Shown here one piece after another: positions 27,098-36,101 of a DNA stretch of 64,000 nucleotides. Below the pieces are notes generated by a model that saw only the letters and a list, made by a program, of their open reading frames with translations, did not search any database and was not told where the DNA came from. The stretch is from contig NC_023035.1 in NCBI RefSeq assembly GCF_000507245.1, positions 2,523,570-2,587,569 on the forward strand, in the 5' to 3' direction. This DNA is from Salinispira pacifica. GTDB lineage: Bacteria; Spirochaetota; Spirochaetia; DSM-27196; Salinispiraceae. Within the stretch, counting starts at the first letter, position 1, and every line of letters starts with the position of its first letter. Position numbers and translations under genes: made by a program.

Positions 27098-28744
27098 ATG
27101 GACGTACAGTACGGTTTTTTTGAAAAGCTTTACAGCGGTGAATACGATTCATCGATGCTGGTCCGCAACTATGATGAATCCATAGACGAGGCCAAGGTAC
27201 AGAAGTTTATGGAGTCATACGACGCCCTGATTAAAGATTTTCCTGCGCGGGAGATCGAGGCTCAGGGAGTGGTGCCCGATGCATTAATGAAGGGCTTGAA
27301 GGAGATCGGAATATTCGGGCTTCTGATCGATAAAAAATACGGAGGACTGGGTTTCACCTTAAGCGAGTATCTCCGGGTGGTTGAGGAAATGGCCCGGCAC
27401 GATATGGCACTGGTACTGGTGCCCCTGGCCCATCTTTCCATCGGTCTGAAAGGAATTCTGCTGTATGGCAGTGAAGAGCAAAAGAAGCAGTATCTCACTC
27501 CTGCAGCTTCCGGAGAGATGGTATTCGGATACGCACTTACCGAACCCAAGCAGGGAAGCGATGCCCAGAATGTGGATACCAAGGCGATCCTTTCCGATGA
27601 CGGCAGCCATTATGTGCTCAACGGTACCAAAACCTATATAACCAACGCCAATTACGCAGGAGCCTACACGGTGTTTGCCCAGTTGGATCCGGAGAACCGG
27701 CCGGGTTATATGGGAGCATTCATCGTTGAGCGGAAATGGGATGGCGTAAGCACCGGCCCTGATATGCCGAAAATGGGACTGAAGGTGAGCTCCACCGCAG
27801 CACTGAAATTCAAGGATGTGAAAGTCCCCAAAGAAAACCTCATTGCAGCTGAAGGAGACGGCTTCAAAATCGCCATGAACGTGCTGAACTACGGACGCCT
27901 GGGGCTGGGAGCTGCCTCCGCCGGATTGATGAACCAGAGCGTCCAGGACATGATCAAACGGGCAACCAGCCGGAAGCAGTTTTCCATGCCCATTTCCGAA
28001 TTTGAGCTGATTCAGGAAAAGATTGTACGCTCCGACGCCCACGCCATGGCCGCCAGAAGCATGACCTACTTTACTGCGAAGATGCTGGAAGACGATCATC
28101 TGATGAACGTGGCCATGGAAAGTTCTCACACCAAACTATACGGTACCAACCGCTGTTGGGACACCCTCTATGATGCCCTCCAGGCTGCCGGCGGATCCGG
28201 CTATATCTCAACCCAGCCCTACGAAAAACGGATGAGGGATTTCAGGGTAACCACCATATTTGAGGGAACCACGGAAATTCATTCCATTTACCCTCCCCTC
28301 ACCGTGTTCCGCAGCTGGGGAAAGCTGCTGAAGTCCGGTGAGAAATCCAAACTGTCGGTTTTCACCGATCTGCCCCGGCCCCGTCTGGGATCACCCGTGT
28401 ACAGCGATCCTCTGCTGAACCAGGGATTCAAACTGGCCAAAAAGCTGGAAAAGCGCTTCAGAAAACTGGCATCTCTTGGACTGAGAACATACGGGAAAAA
28501 GATTGCCGGAAAGGAATATTTTCTGCGGAGCATGACTCATCTGAATGTGGCTGCCTTTGCCCTCCTCTCTTCGGCATCGGTGCTGGAATCAAACAAGACC
28601 AACGGAAGAGCCCTTGAAGCCGCAGACCGCAGAAGATACGAATATCTGATGACGGAGGCGCGACAGCTTCTGGAGGATACTCCAAAGCAGGGAATCAGCA
28701 GCCTGGAAGAAGCCGGCTCTGCCCTGTGGAAGGAATTGAAGTAA
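27098..28744 (+). CDS. Acyl-CoA dehydrogenase
   Basis: FAD enzyme that introduces the 2,3-double bond into acyl-CoA, the first step after activation. Motifs: GYALTEPKQGSDA (substrate/FAD strand), NGTKTYITNANYA, LNYGRLGLGAASAGL, and TTIFEGTTEIHSIY, whose Glu is the catalytic base in this family. At 548 residues it is much longer than the 380-residue medium-chain enzymes, with an extra C-terminal helical domain (about 410-548) as in very-long-chain or FadE-like enzymes. No electron-transfer flavoprotein gene is nearby, so its redox partner must be elsewhere. AAGGAG precedes the ATG after the 100-bp gap behind fadJ. Confidence 0.92.
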   Translation: MDVQYGFFEKLYSGEYDSSMLVRNYDESIDEAKVQKFMESYDALIKDFPAREIEAQGVVPDALMKGLKEIGIFGLLIDKKYGGLGFTLSEYLRVVEEMARHDMALVLVPLAHLSIGLKGILLYGSEEQKKQYLTPAASGEMVFGYALTEPKQGSDAQNVDTKAILSDDGSHYVLNGTKTYITNANYAGAYTVFAQLDPENRPGYMGAFIVERKWDGVSTGPDMPKMGLKVSSTAALKFKDVKVPKENLIAAEGDGFKIAMNVLNYGRLGLGAASAGLMNQSVQDMIKRATSRKQFSMPISEFELIQEKIVRSDAHAMAARSMTYFTAKMLEDDHLMNVAMESSHTKLYGTNRCWDTLYDALQAAGGSGYISTQPYEKRMRDFRVTTIFEGTTEIHSIYPPLTVFRSWGKLLKSGEKSKLSVFTDLPRPRLGSPVYSDPLLNQGFKLAKKLEKRFRKLASLGLRTYGKKIAGKEYFLRSMTHLNVAAFALLSSASVLESNKTNGRALEAADRRRYEYLMTEARQLLEDTPKQGISSLEEAGSALWKELK

Positions 28745-28762
28745 AGCATAAACGGATCATCA

Positions 28763-28795
28763 GCCCGTACACTGCCCGTACTCTGCCCGTACTCT
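28763..28795. repeat. Three tandem 11-bp repeats
   Basis: GCCCGTACACT, GCCCGTACTCT and GCCCGTACTCT follow each other without gap between the convergent acyl-CoA dehydrogenase and reductase genes. A hairpin AACCCCGGG / CCCGGGGTT (28814-28838) follows and runs into the reductase stop region; neither strand has a T-run after it. Confidence 0.75.
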
Positions 28796-28823
28796 GAAAG
28801 ACGGGCGGCAGGTAACCCCGGGA

Positions 28824-29822
28824 TTATTCCCCGGGGTTTACCACTATCCTGCCGCTTACCCCGCCTGCCAGAATCTGCTCCACCGCAGAGGGCAGCTCAT
28901 CCAGGCGTATAAGTTTTGCATCTTCTTGAAGCCAGTCCACAGACCATTCATCTGCCAGTTTACTCCAGATCGCTTTTTTCCTCTCACGGCTTGAATCTGC
29001 GCTGGCAATCCCGATAAGTGCCACATCCCTGAGAATAAAGGGGAAAATATTGGTCTCCAGCTCCGTCCCGCCGACCATTCCGCAGGCTGCCACGGTGCCG
29101 GAAAATTTCAGGCTGCGGAGAATTCTGTGGAGCATGGAGGATCCAACTGTATCTACGGCTCCGATATATTCAGGGCGCATGAGAGGACGATCCTTCTTTA
29201 CCAGAAACTCATCCCGGGGAATCACCTGTGCGGCCCCTATTGATTTGAGCCAGGCATGCTTATCGTCCTTGCCGGTAACTCCGTGCACTTCAAATCCCAT
29301 TCCCGCCAGAATACTCACTGCAATGCTTCCGACTCCTCCGGTTGCTCCGCTGACAAGTACGGGGCCGTGGTCAGGTTTGACTCCCCTGTCCAGAAGTGCC
29401 TGTACGCACAACCCTGCAGTGACTCCGGCGGTTCCATAGGTCATGGCCCGGTAGCTGTCCAGTGAAGAAGGCAGGGGAATAAGCCAGGCTTCAGGTACCC
29501 TGGCATAGGCGGCAAGGCCCCCGGGACTGCCCATACCCAAATCAAAGCCGGTAATTACAACCTTCTCCCCGCTATCCATCCGGATTCCGGAGGCATCTAT
29601 TCCGGGAATATGAGGATAATTGGGGCTTACGCCCTTATTGCCTATGGCCGAAAGTGCATCCTTGTAATTGAGGCAGCTGTACTCCACCTGAATGTCCACA
29701 CCCTGGGGAGGAAGGTCTTTTTCCTGCCATGTTCCCGCTGCGGCCTTCACATTGCCGTCAGCTTCCTCCCGGGCAATAAAGGCCGGGAAGGCCTGGGGGA
29801 TTGATTGTCTGGACTCGCTCAT
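28824..29822 (-). CDS. acuI: NADPH-dependent acrylyl-CoA reductase-like (YhdH/AcuI)
   Basis: Medium-chain dehydrogenase/reductase of the YhdH/AcuI type that reduces acrylyl-CoA or related enoyl compounds with NADPH. Seen: YSCLNYKDALSAIGNKGVS, YPHIPGIDASGIRM, TYGTAGVTAGLCVQALLDRG, nucleotide-binding VLVSGATGGVGSIAVSILAGMG and GAVDTVGSSMLHRILRSL. Length 332 is normal and no zinc-binding motif is present, as expected. Lying tail-to-tail with the fatty-acid operon; it may handle three-carbon or toxic enoyl-CoA by-products, but the exact substrate is inferred. Confidence 0.85.
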   Translation of the reverse strand: MSESRQSIPQAFPAFIAREEADGNVKAAAGTWQEKDLPPQGVDIQVEYSCLNYKDALSAIGNKGVSPNYPHIPGIDASGIRMDSGEKVVITGFDLGMGSPGGLAAYARVPEAWLIPLPSSLDSYRAMTYGTAGVTAGLCVQALLDRGVKPDHGPVLVSGATGGVGSIAVSILAGMGFEVHGVTGKDDKHAWLKSIGAAQVIPRDEFLVKKDRPLMRPEYIGAVDTVGSSMLHRILRSLKFSGTVAACGMVGGTELETNIFPFILRDVALIGIASADSSRERKKAIWSKLADEWSVDWLQEDAKLIRLDELPSAVEQILAGGVSGRIVVNPGE

Positions 29823-29933
29823 ACTGTTTCCTCCTGAATGGTATTTTGAATTCTGCCTGATATTTTCTTACGGCTTATTGATATTGCCCAGGGCGGAACC
29901 GTTCTGCTGCGGCACATTTCCGTCATATCCGGG

Positions 29934-30683
29934 TCAGATGCCAGCCCGCCGGCCGAACTCGGCCCACAGTTCAAGGTACCGCTTTGAGGCTTTCGAAGCT
30001 CTGTTAAATGACAGAAGGGGGGCCTGACGAAAACCCATCTGCTCAACAATGCTTGCATTTGGAATGAAACTTGATAAAAACCTCGGATCCTGGGCATAAA
30101 TTTCCAGAATTTCCCGATGCATCTTTTTCCGGAGATCCACCAGATTGAAAAATGGAATAATCTGGTTTTGCTCAAGTTCCAGAGAAGCATATTGCTCATC
30201 AAGAGTTTCCAGGGTCCTGATGGAAAGGGTGCTGGGAATGGTTGGAACCATCAGAACATCAGCAGCGTAAAATATACTTTCTGAGAGAACACTCATCCCC
30301 GGAGGGGAATCCAAGAAGATCAAATCAAATTCCTGCTTCAGATCTTTGAGAACCCTCTTCAACGCCTTTTTTGAATTTTTCATTTCATTGACAAAGAGAT
30401 CCAGTTTCCGCACCGAAGTATCGGATGGAATCATTGAAAGATTGTCATATGCTGTACCCTTCACTACTTTGGAAATATCTGTTTTCTTGTGAATGAGTTT
30501 TTTTACCCCGCCCTTCACCTTCGCCCGCTGCTGACAGTAAAAGGTGGCGCTTCCCTGGGTATCCAGGTCCCACAGCAACGTACTGTATCCCTCCCGTGCC
30601 GCGAGAAACGCCAGATTCACAGCCGAAGTGGTTTTTCCCACCCCGCCTTTGGTGCTGTACACTCCCACTGTTCTGCACTTCAT
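29934..30683 (-). CDS. ParA/MinD-family ATPase, orphan
   Basis: Deviant Walker A ATPase of the chromosome/protein-positioning family: YSTKGGVGKTTSAVN near the N-terminus, LWDLDTQGSATF (Walker A' region) and IFLDSPPGMSVLSES (Walker B). 249 residues. No ParB gene or parS-like palindrome is seen next to it, so a role in positioning a protein cluster rather than a plasmid is more likely. The start is set at 30683, where ATG overlaps the stop of the oxidoreductase gene upstream (ATGA); an in-frame ATG at 30716 would lie inside that gene. Co-translation with a sugar-type dehydrogenase has no obvious functional logic. Confidence 0.85.
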   Translation of the reverse strand: MKCRTVGVYSTKGGVGKTTSAVNLAFLAAREGYSTLLWDLDTQGSATFYCQQRAKVKGGVKKLIHKKTDISKVVKGTAYDNLSMIPSDTSVRKLDLFVNEMKNSKKALKRVLKDLKQEFDLIFLDSPPGMSVLSESIFYAADVLMVPTIPSTLSIRTLETLDEQYASLELEQNQIIPFFNLVDLRKKMHREILEIYAQDPRFLSSFIPNASIVEQMGFRQAPLLSFNRASKASKRYLELWAEFGRRAGI

Positions 30684-31759
30684 ATGCTTGTTTCTCCGGG
30701 ATACACCAGATTCCAATCTTTCCGAAGAGCATCCAAAACTCCAAGCACCTCAAGGCTGCGGTCCACTCCATACATGTATTCTTCGGGAGCCTGCCCGCCG
30801 TTGAGTTCCAGTAGGCAGCGTGAGACGGCTTCTATTTCAAATTGATAGCCCTGTCCCTGAAAGGAGTGGGAAAAATGCACTCCGTCGTATGGGCTGTTTT
30901 CGTTCACATGATCAATTTTATGCATTTCCACGGCATCGGGAACTTCCATTGAATCTATATCGGCGTTGGACTCGGGATACAGAATCATGTCCCGGGGATG
31001 AAAAAAGTCCGGAAGGTAGACGCTGCCATGACGGAAAATAATTCTGGCAACGTGTGGATGGTCAAACCGGAAGCTTGAGGTGAGAGCAGCCGTCCCCCCG
31101 GAGGGAAAGGACAAGGATATTTGTTCGTGTATATCAACCCCGGTGGATCCGGGAATCATCATGCTTCTCACAGTCCCGGGGGTATCAGCAAAGAGATGCA
31201 TACTGAATGCCAGCGGATATATCCCGATGTCCAGAAGACTTCCGCCTCCCAGGTCGGGGTTCAGCCAGCGCTGTTCCGGCATGTCCGGAAGTTTGGAACA
31301 GAAACTGGCATCAATATGAAGCAGCTCGCCAAGCAAAGAAGCCTCGCTGAGTTCCTTGAGCATCTTGACGAGGGGAAAGTATGCAGTCCAATACGCCTCT
31401 CCCAGGAAAACCCCGGCTTTCTCCGCCTCGGCCATAAGGGTGTTCAACTGGGCTGTATTCATGCAAACCGGCTTCTCGCAGAACACGTGTTTTCCGGCCT
31501 GAATCACCATCCGTGCCTGACTGAAATGAAACGGATGGGGGGTGGCTATATACACCGCATCCACATCCGGATTATCCAGCAATCCCTCATAGCTGGAGTG
31601 GTAAGACTCCGCCCCGTATGTTTCACTGAACTTCCTGGCCCGCTTTGCGTCTCTGCTGGCAACGGCTTTCAGAACTGCGGAGCTGCTATGCTGAAGATCC
31701 GAGGCGAATGACGAGGCAATGCCCCCGCATCCCAGAATTCCCCATCGTATTTGGTCCAT
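30680..31759 (-). CDS. Gfo/Idh/MocA-family oxidoreductase
   Basis: NAD(P)-dependent dehydrogenase of sugars or sugar derivatives. N-terminal Rossmann domain WGILGCGGIASSFASDL, catalytic-region motif FCEKPVCMNTAQL (the family E-K-P), then DIGIYPLAFSMHLF with the usual substrate-domain signature. 359 residues from ATG 31759, which has GAGGGGG ahead; an in-frame ATG at 31831 would add a peptide encoded by tandem repeats. It precedes the ParA gene, whose start it overlaps. Downstream of the terminated xylose locus on the same strand, so it has its own promoter. Confidence 0.88.
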   Translation of the reverse strand: MDQIRWGILGCGGIASSFASDLQHSSSAVLKAVASRDAKRARKFSETYGAESYHSSYEGLLDNPDVDAVYIATPHPFHFSQARMVIQAGKHVFCEKPVCMNTAQLNTLMAEAEKAGVFLGEAYWTAYFPLVKMLKELSEASLLGELLHIDASFCSKLPDMPEQRWLNPDLGGGSLLDIGIYPLAFSMHLFADTPGTVRSMMIPGSTGVDIHEQISLSFPSGGTAALTSSFRFDHPHVARIIFRHGSVYLPDFFHPRDMILYPESNADIDSMEVPDAVEMHKIDHVNENSPYDGVHFSHSFQGQGYQFEIEAVSRCLLELNGGQAPEEYMYGVDRSLEVLGVLDALRKDWNLVYPGETSI

Positions 31760-31809
31760 GTTCCGCCCCCTCTTCAGCTGCTCCGTCATCCGCATCTCAC
31801 GCACCACTG

Positions 31810-31865
31810 TACAGCAACCGTTTTGCAACAACCGTTATGCAGTAACCAGTATACAGCAAACAGAG
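31810..31865. repeat. Four degenerate 14-bp tandem repeats upstream of the oxidoreductase gene
   Basis: Units TACAGCAACCGTTT, TGCAACAACCGTTA, TGCAGTAACCAGTA and TACAGCAAACAGAG follow each other head to tail (consensus TRCARYAACCRTWW). They lie in the promoter region of the Gfo/ParA pair, 50-100 bp ahead of its start. This may be a multi-site operator or a decayed tandem duplication. Confidence 0.6.
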
Positions 31866-31888
31866 GAGTTCAAAAACATCCATGCCGG

Positions 31889-31928
31889 AAAAAAAGCGAG
31901 GCCGCCTGCATATGCGGCAGGCGGCCTC
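31889..31928 (-). terminator. Rho-independent terminator of the xylFGH operon
   Basis: On the minus strand a perfect 12-bp GC-rich stem (31898-31909 with 31917-31928, loop of 7) is followed by CGC and seven consecutive T residues (complement of 31889-31895). It lies about 45 bp beyond the xylH stop. The plus strand has no T-run after the same stem, so it acts in one direction. Confidence 0.9.
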
Positions 31929-31973
31929 ATGGGGGTAGTAGCAGCAGGTAATTGGGGGATACCTGCAAACTAT

Positions 31974-33176
31974 TTATTTCTTGGTCCTCATGGACACATC
32001 ATACCAAACGGCAAGGAGGAGAACCAAACCACGAACGACCATCTGCCATTCAGTGGGTACATTCATTATTTGCATACCGTTTGTTATGCTCGACATTAAA
32101 AGCGCACCGATAATCGCACCGAATACCGTACCTTCACCGCCGAGGGTGGAAGTACCGCCGATAATTGTTGCGGCGATGGTATCCAGTTCGAAAAGGTTAC
32201 CGGCGCTTGCGGTGGCCGATTTCAGACGTGCGGTAAAAATCAGCCCCGACACGGCTGAAAGGAAACCCATGCTGACAAAAATCATCAGGGTTTTCTTGCG
32301 GATGTTGATACCCGAAAGCCGTGCGGCCTCCTTGTTTCCGCCCATGGCATACACGTGCCGTCCGAAAACCGTGTTATTGGTCAGGAAGGTGTATCCCAAT
32401 ACAAGGATCAGCAGAATAAGGATTGAGTAGGGAAGACCCCGGTAGGTCATTACCGGAAGTGCGAACAGGGTGATCAGAAGGCTTCCGCCCACCAGCTTGA
32501 GTATTTCAACACGCTGGGGCAGTACGCTGAAACCGTATTCGATTCTTCTTCGCCGTGTGCGGATGCTGGAAATCACAAAGGCAAGAATGGCCACCACCAC
32601 CAGTATTGCCGTTAAATCGTGAAACCCGTTTCGTTCACCCACATTCAGAAACAGCCTTGGCAGGTAGCCTCCGCCGATGGCTGCGAAGGTTTCATCTATA
32701 GGCGCAATTGTCTCACCCCTGGTGACCGCCAGAAGCAGCCCCCGGAATATGGTCATCCCCGCAAGGGTGACAATAAACGCCGGAATTCCCTGATACGCGA
32801 TCCAGTATCCCTGCCAGAGTCCGATGACAATTCCCAGCCCCAGGGCTACGACTATCACAATCAGGGCGTTCCATTCGTAGTGCACGTTCAGGATTGCGGC
32901 TACACCGCCGATAAATCCCGCAATCGAACCCACAGAAAGGTCGATATGCCCGGCTACGATTACCAGAACCATACCCACTGCCAGCGTGGCAATAAAGCTT
33001 GACTGAAGAAGCAGGTTGGTAAGGTTCCGTCCCTGAATGAACACGCCGCCGGTGGCTATGGTAAGAATACCCCAAATGGCCACCAGTACGAAGAACATGG
33101 CATACTGGCGAAAATTGTTTTTTAACTGGAATCTAAGTACCTGACCCAGCGTCTGCTCGTTAGTTTGAGCTGTCAT
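31974..33176 (-). CDS. xylH: Xylose-type ABC transporter permease
   Basis: Inner-membrane permease of 400 residues with about ten helices, belonging to the ribose/xylose BPD_transp_2 family. The family loop VIVAGHIDLSVGSIAGFIG (near residue 75) and IGGTSTLGGEGTVFGAIIGALLM near the C-terminus are clear. The long form (over 380 residues with an RRRRIEYGF loop in the middle) matches XylH/GguB rather than the 320-residue RbsC. Its ATG immediately follows the xylG stop. It forms the transport complex with XylG and XylF. Confidence 0.92.
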   Translation of the reverse strand: MTAQTNEQTLGQVLRFQLKNNFRQYAMFFVLVAIWGILTIATGGVFIQGRNLTNLLLQSSFIATLAVGMVLVIVAGHIDLSVGSIAGFIGGVAAILNVHYEWNALIVIVVALGLGIVIGLWQGYWIAYQGIPAFIVTLAGMTIFRGLLLAVTRGETIAPIDETFAAIGGGYLPRLFLNVGERNGFHDLTAILVVVAILAFVISSIRTRRRRIEYGFSVLPQRVEILKLVGGSLLITLFALPVMTYRGLPYSILILLILVLGYTFLTNNTVFGRHVYAMGGNKEAARLSGINIRKKTLMIFVSMGFLSAVSGLIFTARLKSATASAGNLFELDTIAATIIGGTSTLGGEGTVFGAIIGALLMSSITNGMQIMNVPTEWQMVVRGLVLLLAVWYDVSMRTKK

Positions 33177-34703
33177 TTATCTACCTCCTGTTGCAAGGTG
33201 CATCAGCCGTTCCTGGTCAGCATCCTGATATGAAAGCTCTCCGGTGAACTGTCCCTCATGCATTACAAGAATACGGTCGCTCATACCAAGGATTTCCGGC
33301 AGTTCGGAGGAAATCATCACAATTCCCACTCCCTGATCAACGAGCTCATTCATAATGTTGTAAATCTCAAATTTGGCTCCCACATCAATCCCCCTGGTGG
33401 GTTCATCCAGGATCAGAACCGTGGGCTGGGTCATAAGCCATTTCCCCAGAATTACCTTCTGCTGGTTACCTCCCGAGAGGTTTTTCACCAGCTGCTCGAG
33501 CCCTGGAGTTTTTACATTCAGCTGATTCACATACTTGGTGGTCAGCAGAATCTCCTCCAGCTTGTTTATTACATTCCCCTTGGACAGACGGTAATGACTG
33601 GCCAGGGTTGAGTTTTCGATGATGTTCATACCCATCACCAGTCCCCGGGATTTCCGGTCCTCGGTCACATAGCCCAATCCATTAAGAATTGCAGATTCAG
33701 GATTATGAATATGTACCGGTAACCCGTTGATCTTCACTTCTCCGGTGATATTGGAGCCGAATGCACCGAAGAGACTGGTGGCAAGCTCGGTTCTGCCTGC
33801 GCCCATAAGGCCGGCAACACCGAGAATCTCACCTTTTTTCACCTCAAAGGAAACATTTTCAATTATGTTCTTTCCGGGAATATCAGGATGGGGTACCGTC
33901 CAGTTTTTCACACTCATGATGGTTTCACCTGCAGTGTGTTCCACCCGGGGGAATCTCTGGGTAAGGGTTCGCCCCACCATCATTGAGATAATATCGTTTT
34001 CTGTAACATTCTCTTGTTCTGTATCCCGGGTTTCGATGGTACGGCCGTCCCGCAATACGGTAATTCTGTCCGCAATATCCAGAACTTCTTCAAGTTTATG
34101 GGAGATATAAATACAGGTAACTCCCTTCTTTTTCAACGTCCTGATAATATTCAAAAGGTTGGCGGATTCTGTCTCATTGAGGGCTGCAGTGGGCTCATCG
34201 AGAACAAGAATCCTGGTATTTTTTGATAATGCCTTGGCAATTTCTATCAACTGCTGAGCGCCGATACCAAGGTTCATAATCCGTGTTTCCGGAGGAATGT
34301 TCAGGGTTACCTCTTTCAGCAGGTCCCGTGATTTCGCATAGGTTTCATGCCAATCAATCGCCCCCCGGGCATCCCGGATTTCATTTCCAAGGAAAATATT
34401 TTCCGCCACGTTCATAAACTTAACCAGGGCCAGTTCCTGATAGATCACCGCAATACCGGCTGCTTCACTTTCCCGTATGCCGTCAAAAGATTGGGGCTGA
34501 TCGTCTATCAGAATCTCCCCCTGATAGGTCCCCGCAGGATGAACCCCGCTGAGTACCTTCATGAGCGTGGATTTTCCCGCACCGTTCTCTCCTACAAGTG
34601 CATGGATCTCACCTTCCTTGACCTGAAGGTTCACATCATCCAGGGCCCGGACTCCGGGAAATTCCTTGACAATGTTCTTCATTTCTAAAATATATTCGCC
34701 CAT
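33177..34703 (-). CDS. xylG: Xylose-type ABC transporter ATP-binding protein
   Basis: Tandem ATPase of 508 residues. First cassette: VGENGAGKSTLMKVLSG, LGIGAQQLIEIAKAL, ILVLDEPTAAL. Second cassette: degenerate Walker A GLMGAGRTELATSLFG, full signature LSGGNQQKVILGKWL and ILDEPTRGIDVGAK, the asymmetry typical of the sugar MglA/XylG group. The start at 34703 (MGEYILEMKN, short GGA site) gives normal length; the in-frame ATG at 34781 would add 26 unrelated residues. A strong hairpin lies between it and xylF. It powers import of the sugar bound by XylF. Confidence 0.93.
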   Translation of the reverse strand: MGEYILEMKNIVKEFPGVRALDDVNLQVKEGEIHALVGENGAGKSTLMKVLSGVHPAGTYQGEILIDDQPQSFDGIRESEAAGIAVIYQELALVKFMNVAENIFLGNEIRDARGAIDWHETYAKSRDLLKEVTLNIPPETRIMNLGIGAQQLIEIAKALSKNTRILVLDEPTAALNETESANLLNIIRTLKKKGVTCIYISHKLEEVLDIADRITVLRDGRTIETRDTEQENVTENDIISMMVGRTLTQRFPRVEHTAGETIMSVKNWTVPHPDIPGKNIIENVSFEVKKGEILGVAGLMGAGRTELATSLFGAFGSNITGEVKINGLPVHIHNPESAILNGLGYVTEDRKSRGLVMGMNIIENSTLASHYRLSKGNVINKLEEILLTTKYVNQLNVKTPGLEQLVKNLSGGNQQKVILGKWLMTQPTVLILDEPTRGIDVGAKFEIYNIMNELVDQGVGIVMISSELPEILGMSDRILVMHEGQFTGELSYQDADQERLMHLATGGR

Positions 34704-34785
34704 AATTTTTCCAGGTTTCCATTCTGTATGCCGCATATGGGAAAGAAAACTGTCCCATATTCTGTTTTTTGCAATCACCAATAAA

Positions 34786-34809
34786 GAACCGGGCCCTGAG
34801 GCCCGGTTC
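34786..34809 (-). other. Perfect hairpin between xylF and xylG
   Basis: GAACCGGGCC pairs perfectly with GGCCCGGTTC around a four-base loop (10 bp, 34786-34795 with 34800-34809). On the transcribed minus strand it is followed by TTTATT, a weak terminator tail. Such hairpins after binding-protein genes often cause partial termination or protect the upstream mRNA, giving more XylF than XylG/H. Confidence 0.7.
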
Positions 34810-34859
34810 CAGTCACTCCCCTCGGGAAAAATCCGCAGGGAAGCAGGTAATCAATCCGA

Positions 34860-35876
34860 TTACTGAATCTCGTCTTCGCTGAGGTAGCCGCTGTCCACAA
34901 GCAGTTCCTGAAGGTTGTCTTCAGTTACAACGTAGGGTACCAGCAGGATTGAAGGTACATCGAACACACCGTTGTCAACTGCACCGTTGGTTTCGGGGGT
35001 GTTTCCCTTTGCAAACTCAACAGCAGCGTCGATGGCAGCCTTGCCAAGATCACGGGTGTCTTTGAACACGGTCATGCTCTGAGTTCCTGCAAGAATCCGC
35101 TTGGCGGCTGCAGCTTCAGAGTCCTGTCCGGTTACCACAACGTCGCCTGCAAGGCCCTGTGCTTCAAGCGCTACAATTGCGCCGCCGGCAGTACCGTCAT
35201 TGGGAGCAAGAATACCCACAACATCGTTGTTTGCAGCGGTAAGTGCGTTCTCAACAATGCTCAGAGCATTGGTGGGCAGCCAGTTGTCAACACCCTGTTC
35301 GGCAACCACATTGTAGGTACCGTCATCAATTTTGGGCTGGATGAATTCCATTGCGCCCTGCTTGAACAGTTTGGCATTGTTGTCTGTGGGAGCACCGCTC
35401 ATGACGATGATATTTCCCGGAGGAGTATTGTTTACAAAATACTCACCCTGAAGACGTCCAACACCCACGTTGTCGAAGGAAATGTAAAGATCAACATCTG
35501 CGGAATTGGTGATAAGACGGTCGTAGGAAATTACAGGTACTCCTTCGTCCTCGGCTGCAGATACAAGAGCAGCAGAAGCGGAAGCATCGTGGGGTGCAAG
35601 AATCAGCACATCGATTCCCCGGGTCAGCAGAGTTTCAACCTGAGAAGCCTGCTGTGCCTGGTCGGCATCTGCAACCTGTACAAGCAGTTCCACACCGAGT
35701 TCTTCGGCATAGTTTTCCATGGTGATTTTATCACTTACCCAACGAGCTTCACGCTGTGTGGGGAGTGAAAGTCCAATTACCAGTTCATCGGATTCGGCAG
35801 AACCTTCTGCGAATGCGGTGAAAACTGATCCGAAAATGAACATAAGCGTCAGAGCTATAATAAGACTCTTCTTCAT
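34860..35876 (-). CDS. xylF: D-xylose-binding periplasmic protein
   Basis: Secreted substrate-binding protein of 338 residues: signal peptide of about 23 residues (MKKSLIIALTLMFIFGSVFTAFA), then a type I periplasmic fold. The ligand/hinge landmarks of XylF are present: ARWVSDKITMEN, VPVISYDRLITNSADVDLYISFDN, GAPTDNNAKLFKQGA and GQDSEAAAAKRILAGTQSMTVFK, all close in pattern to E. coli XylF. AAGGAGG precedes the ATG, with a small hairpin just upstream. The gene follows the sensory genes on the same strand, consistent with induction by the sugar it binds. Related multi-sugar ChvE-type specificity cannot be excluded. Confidence 0.92.
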   Translation of the reverse strand: MKKSLIIALTLMFIFGSVFTAFAEGSAESDELVIGLSLPTQREARWVSDKITMENYAEELGVELLVQVADADQAQQASQVETLLTRGIDVLILAPHDASASAALVSAAEDEGVPVISYDRLITNSADVDLYISFDNVGVGRLQGEYFVNNTPPGNIIVMSGAPTDNNAKLFKQGAMEFIQPKIDDGTYNVVAEQGVDNWLPTNALSIVENALTAANNDVVGILAPNDGTAGGAIVALEAQGLAGDVVVTGQDSEAAAAKRILAGTQSMTVFKDTRDLGKAAIDAAVEFAKGNTPETNGAVDNGVFDVPSILLVPYVVTEDNLQELLVDSGYLSEDEIQ

Positions 35877-35904
35877 AAAGACGCCCTCCTTAAAAGTGTC
35901 GTAC

Positions 35905-35919
35905 CGGGCGTACCGCCCG
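35905..35919 (-). other. Small hairpin in the xylF leader
   Basis: CGGGCG and CGCCCG flank a three-base loop, 12 bases upstream of the AAGGAGG ribosome site of xylF. It could modulate initiation or simply stabilise the 5' end. The 225-bp gap to the next gene shows no convincing promoter by eye. Confidence 0.35.
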
Positions 35920-36101
35920 AATTGATATCAGACTACAGCGGGTTCAGAATTCCGTCATGAAGAAATATTTGTGAATCATCTGCAATTTTTTCGGCAGAGG
36001 ACGGTCTCAAGGCAGGAAACAGGGAATTTTTTAACATATACTTGTGCTACCGACCTTCCGGCCGAATTGGACGGCAACCGCTGCCCAGACCTGAAGAGGG
36101 A

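Noticed and set aside
28814-28838. Hairpin AACCCCGGG/CCCGGGGTT as a bidirectional terminator
   Set aside because: Neither strand has a T-run after the stem and it overlaps coding sequence.
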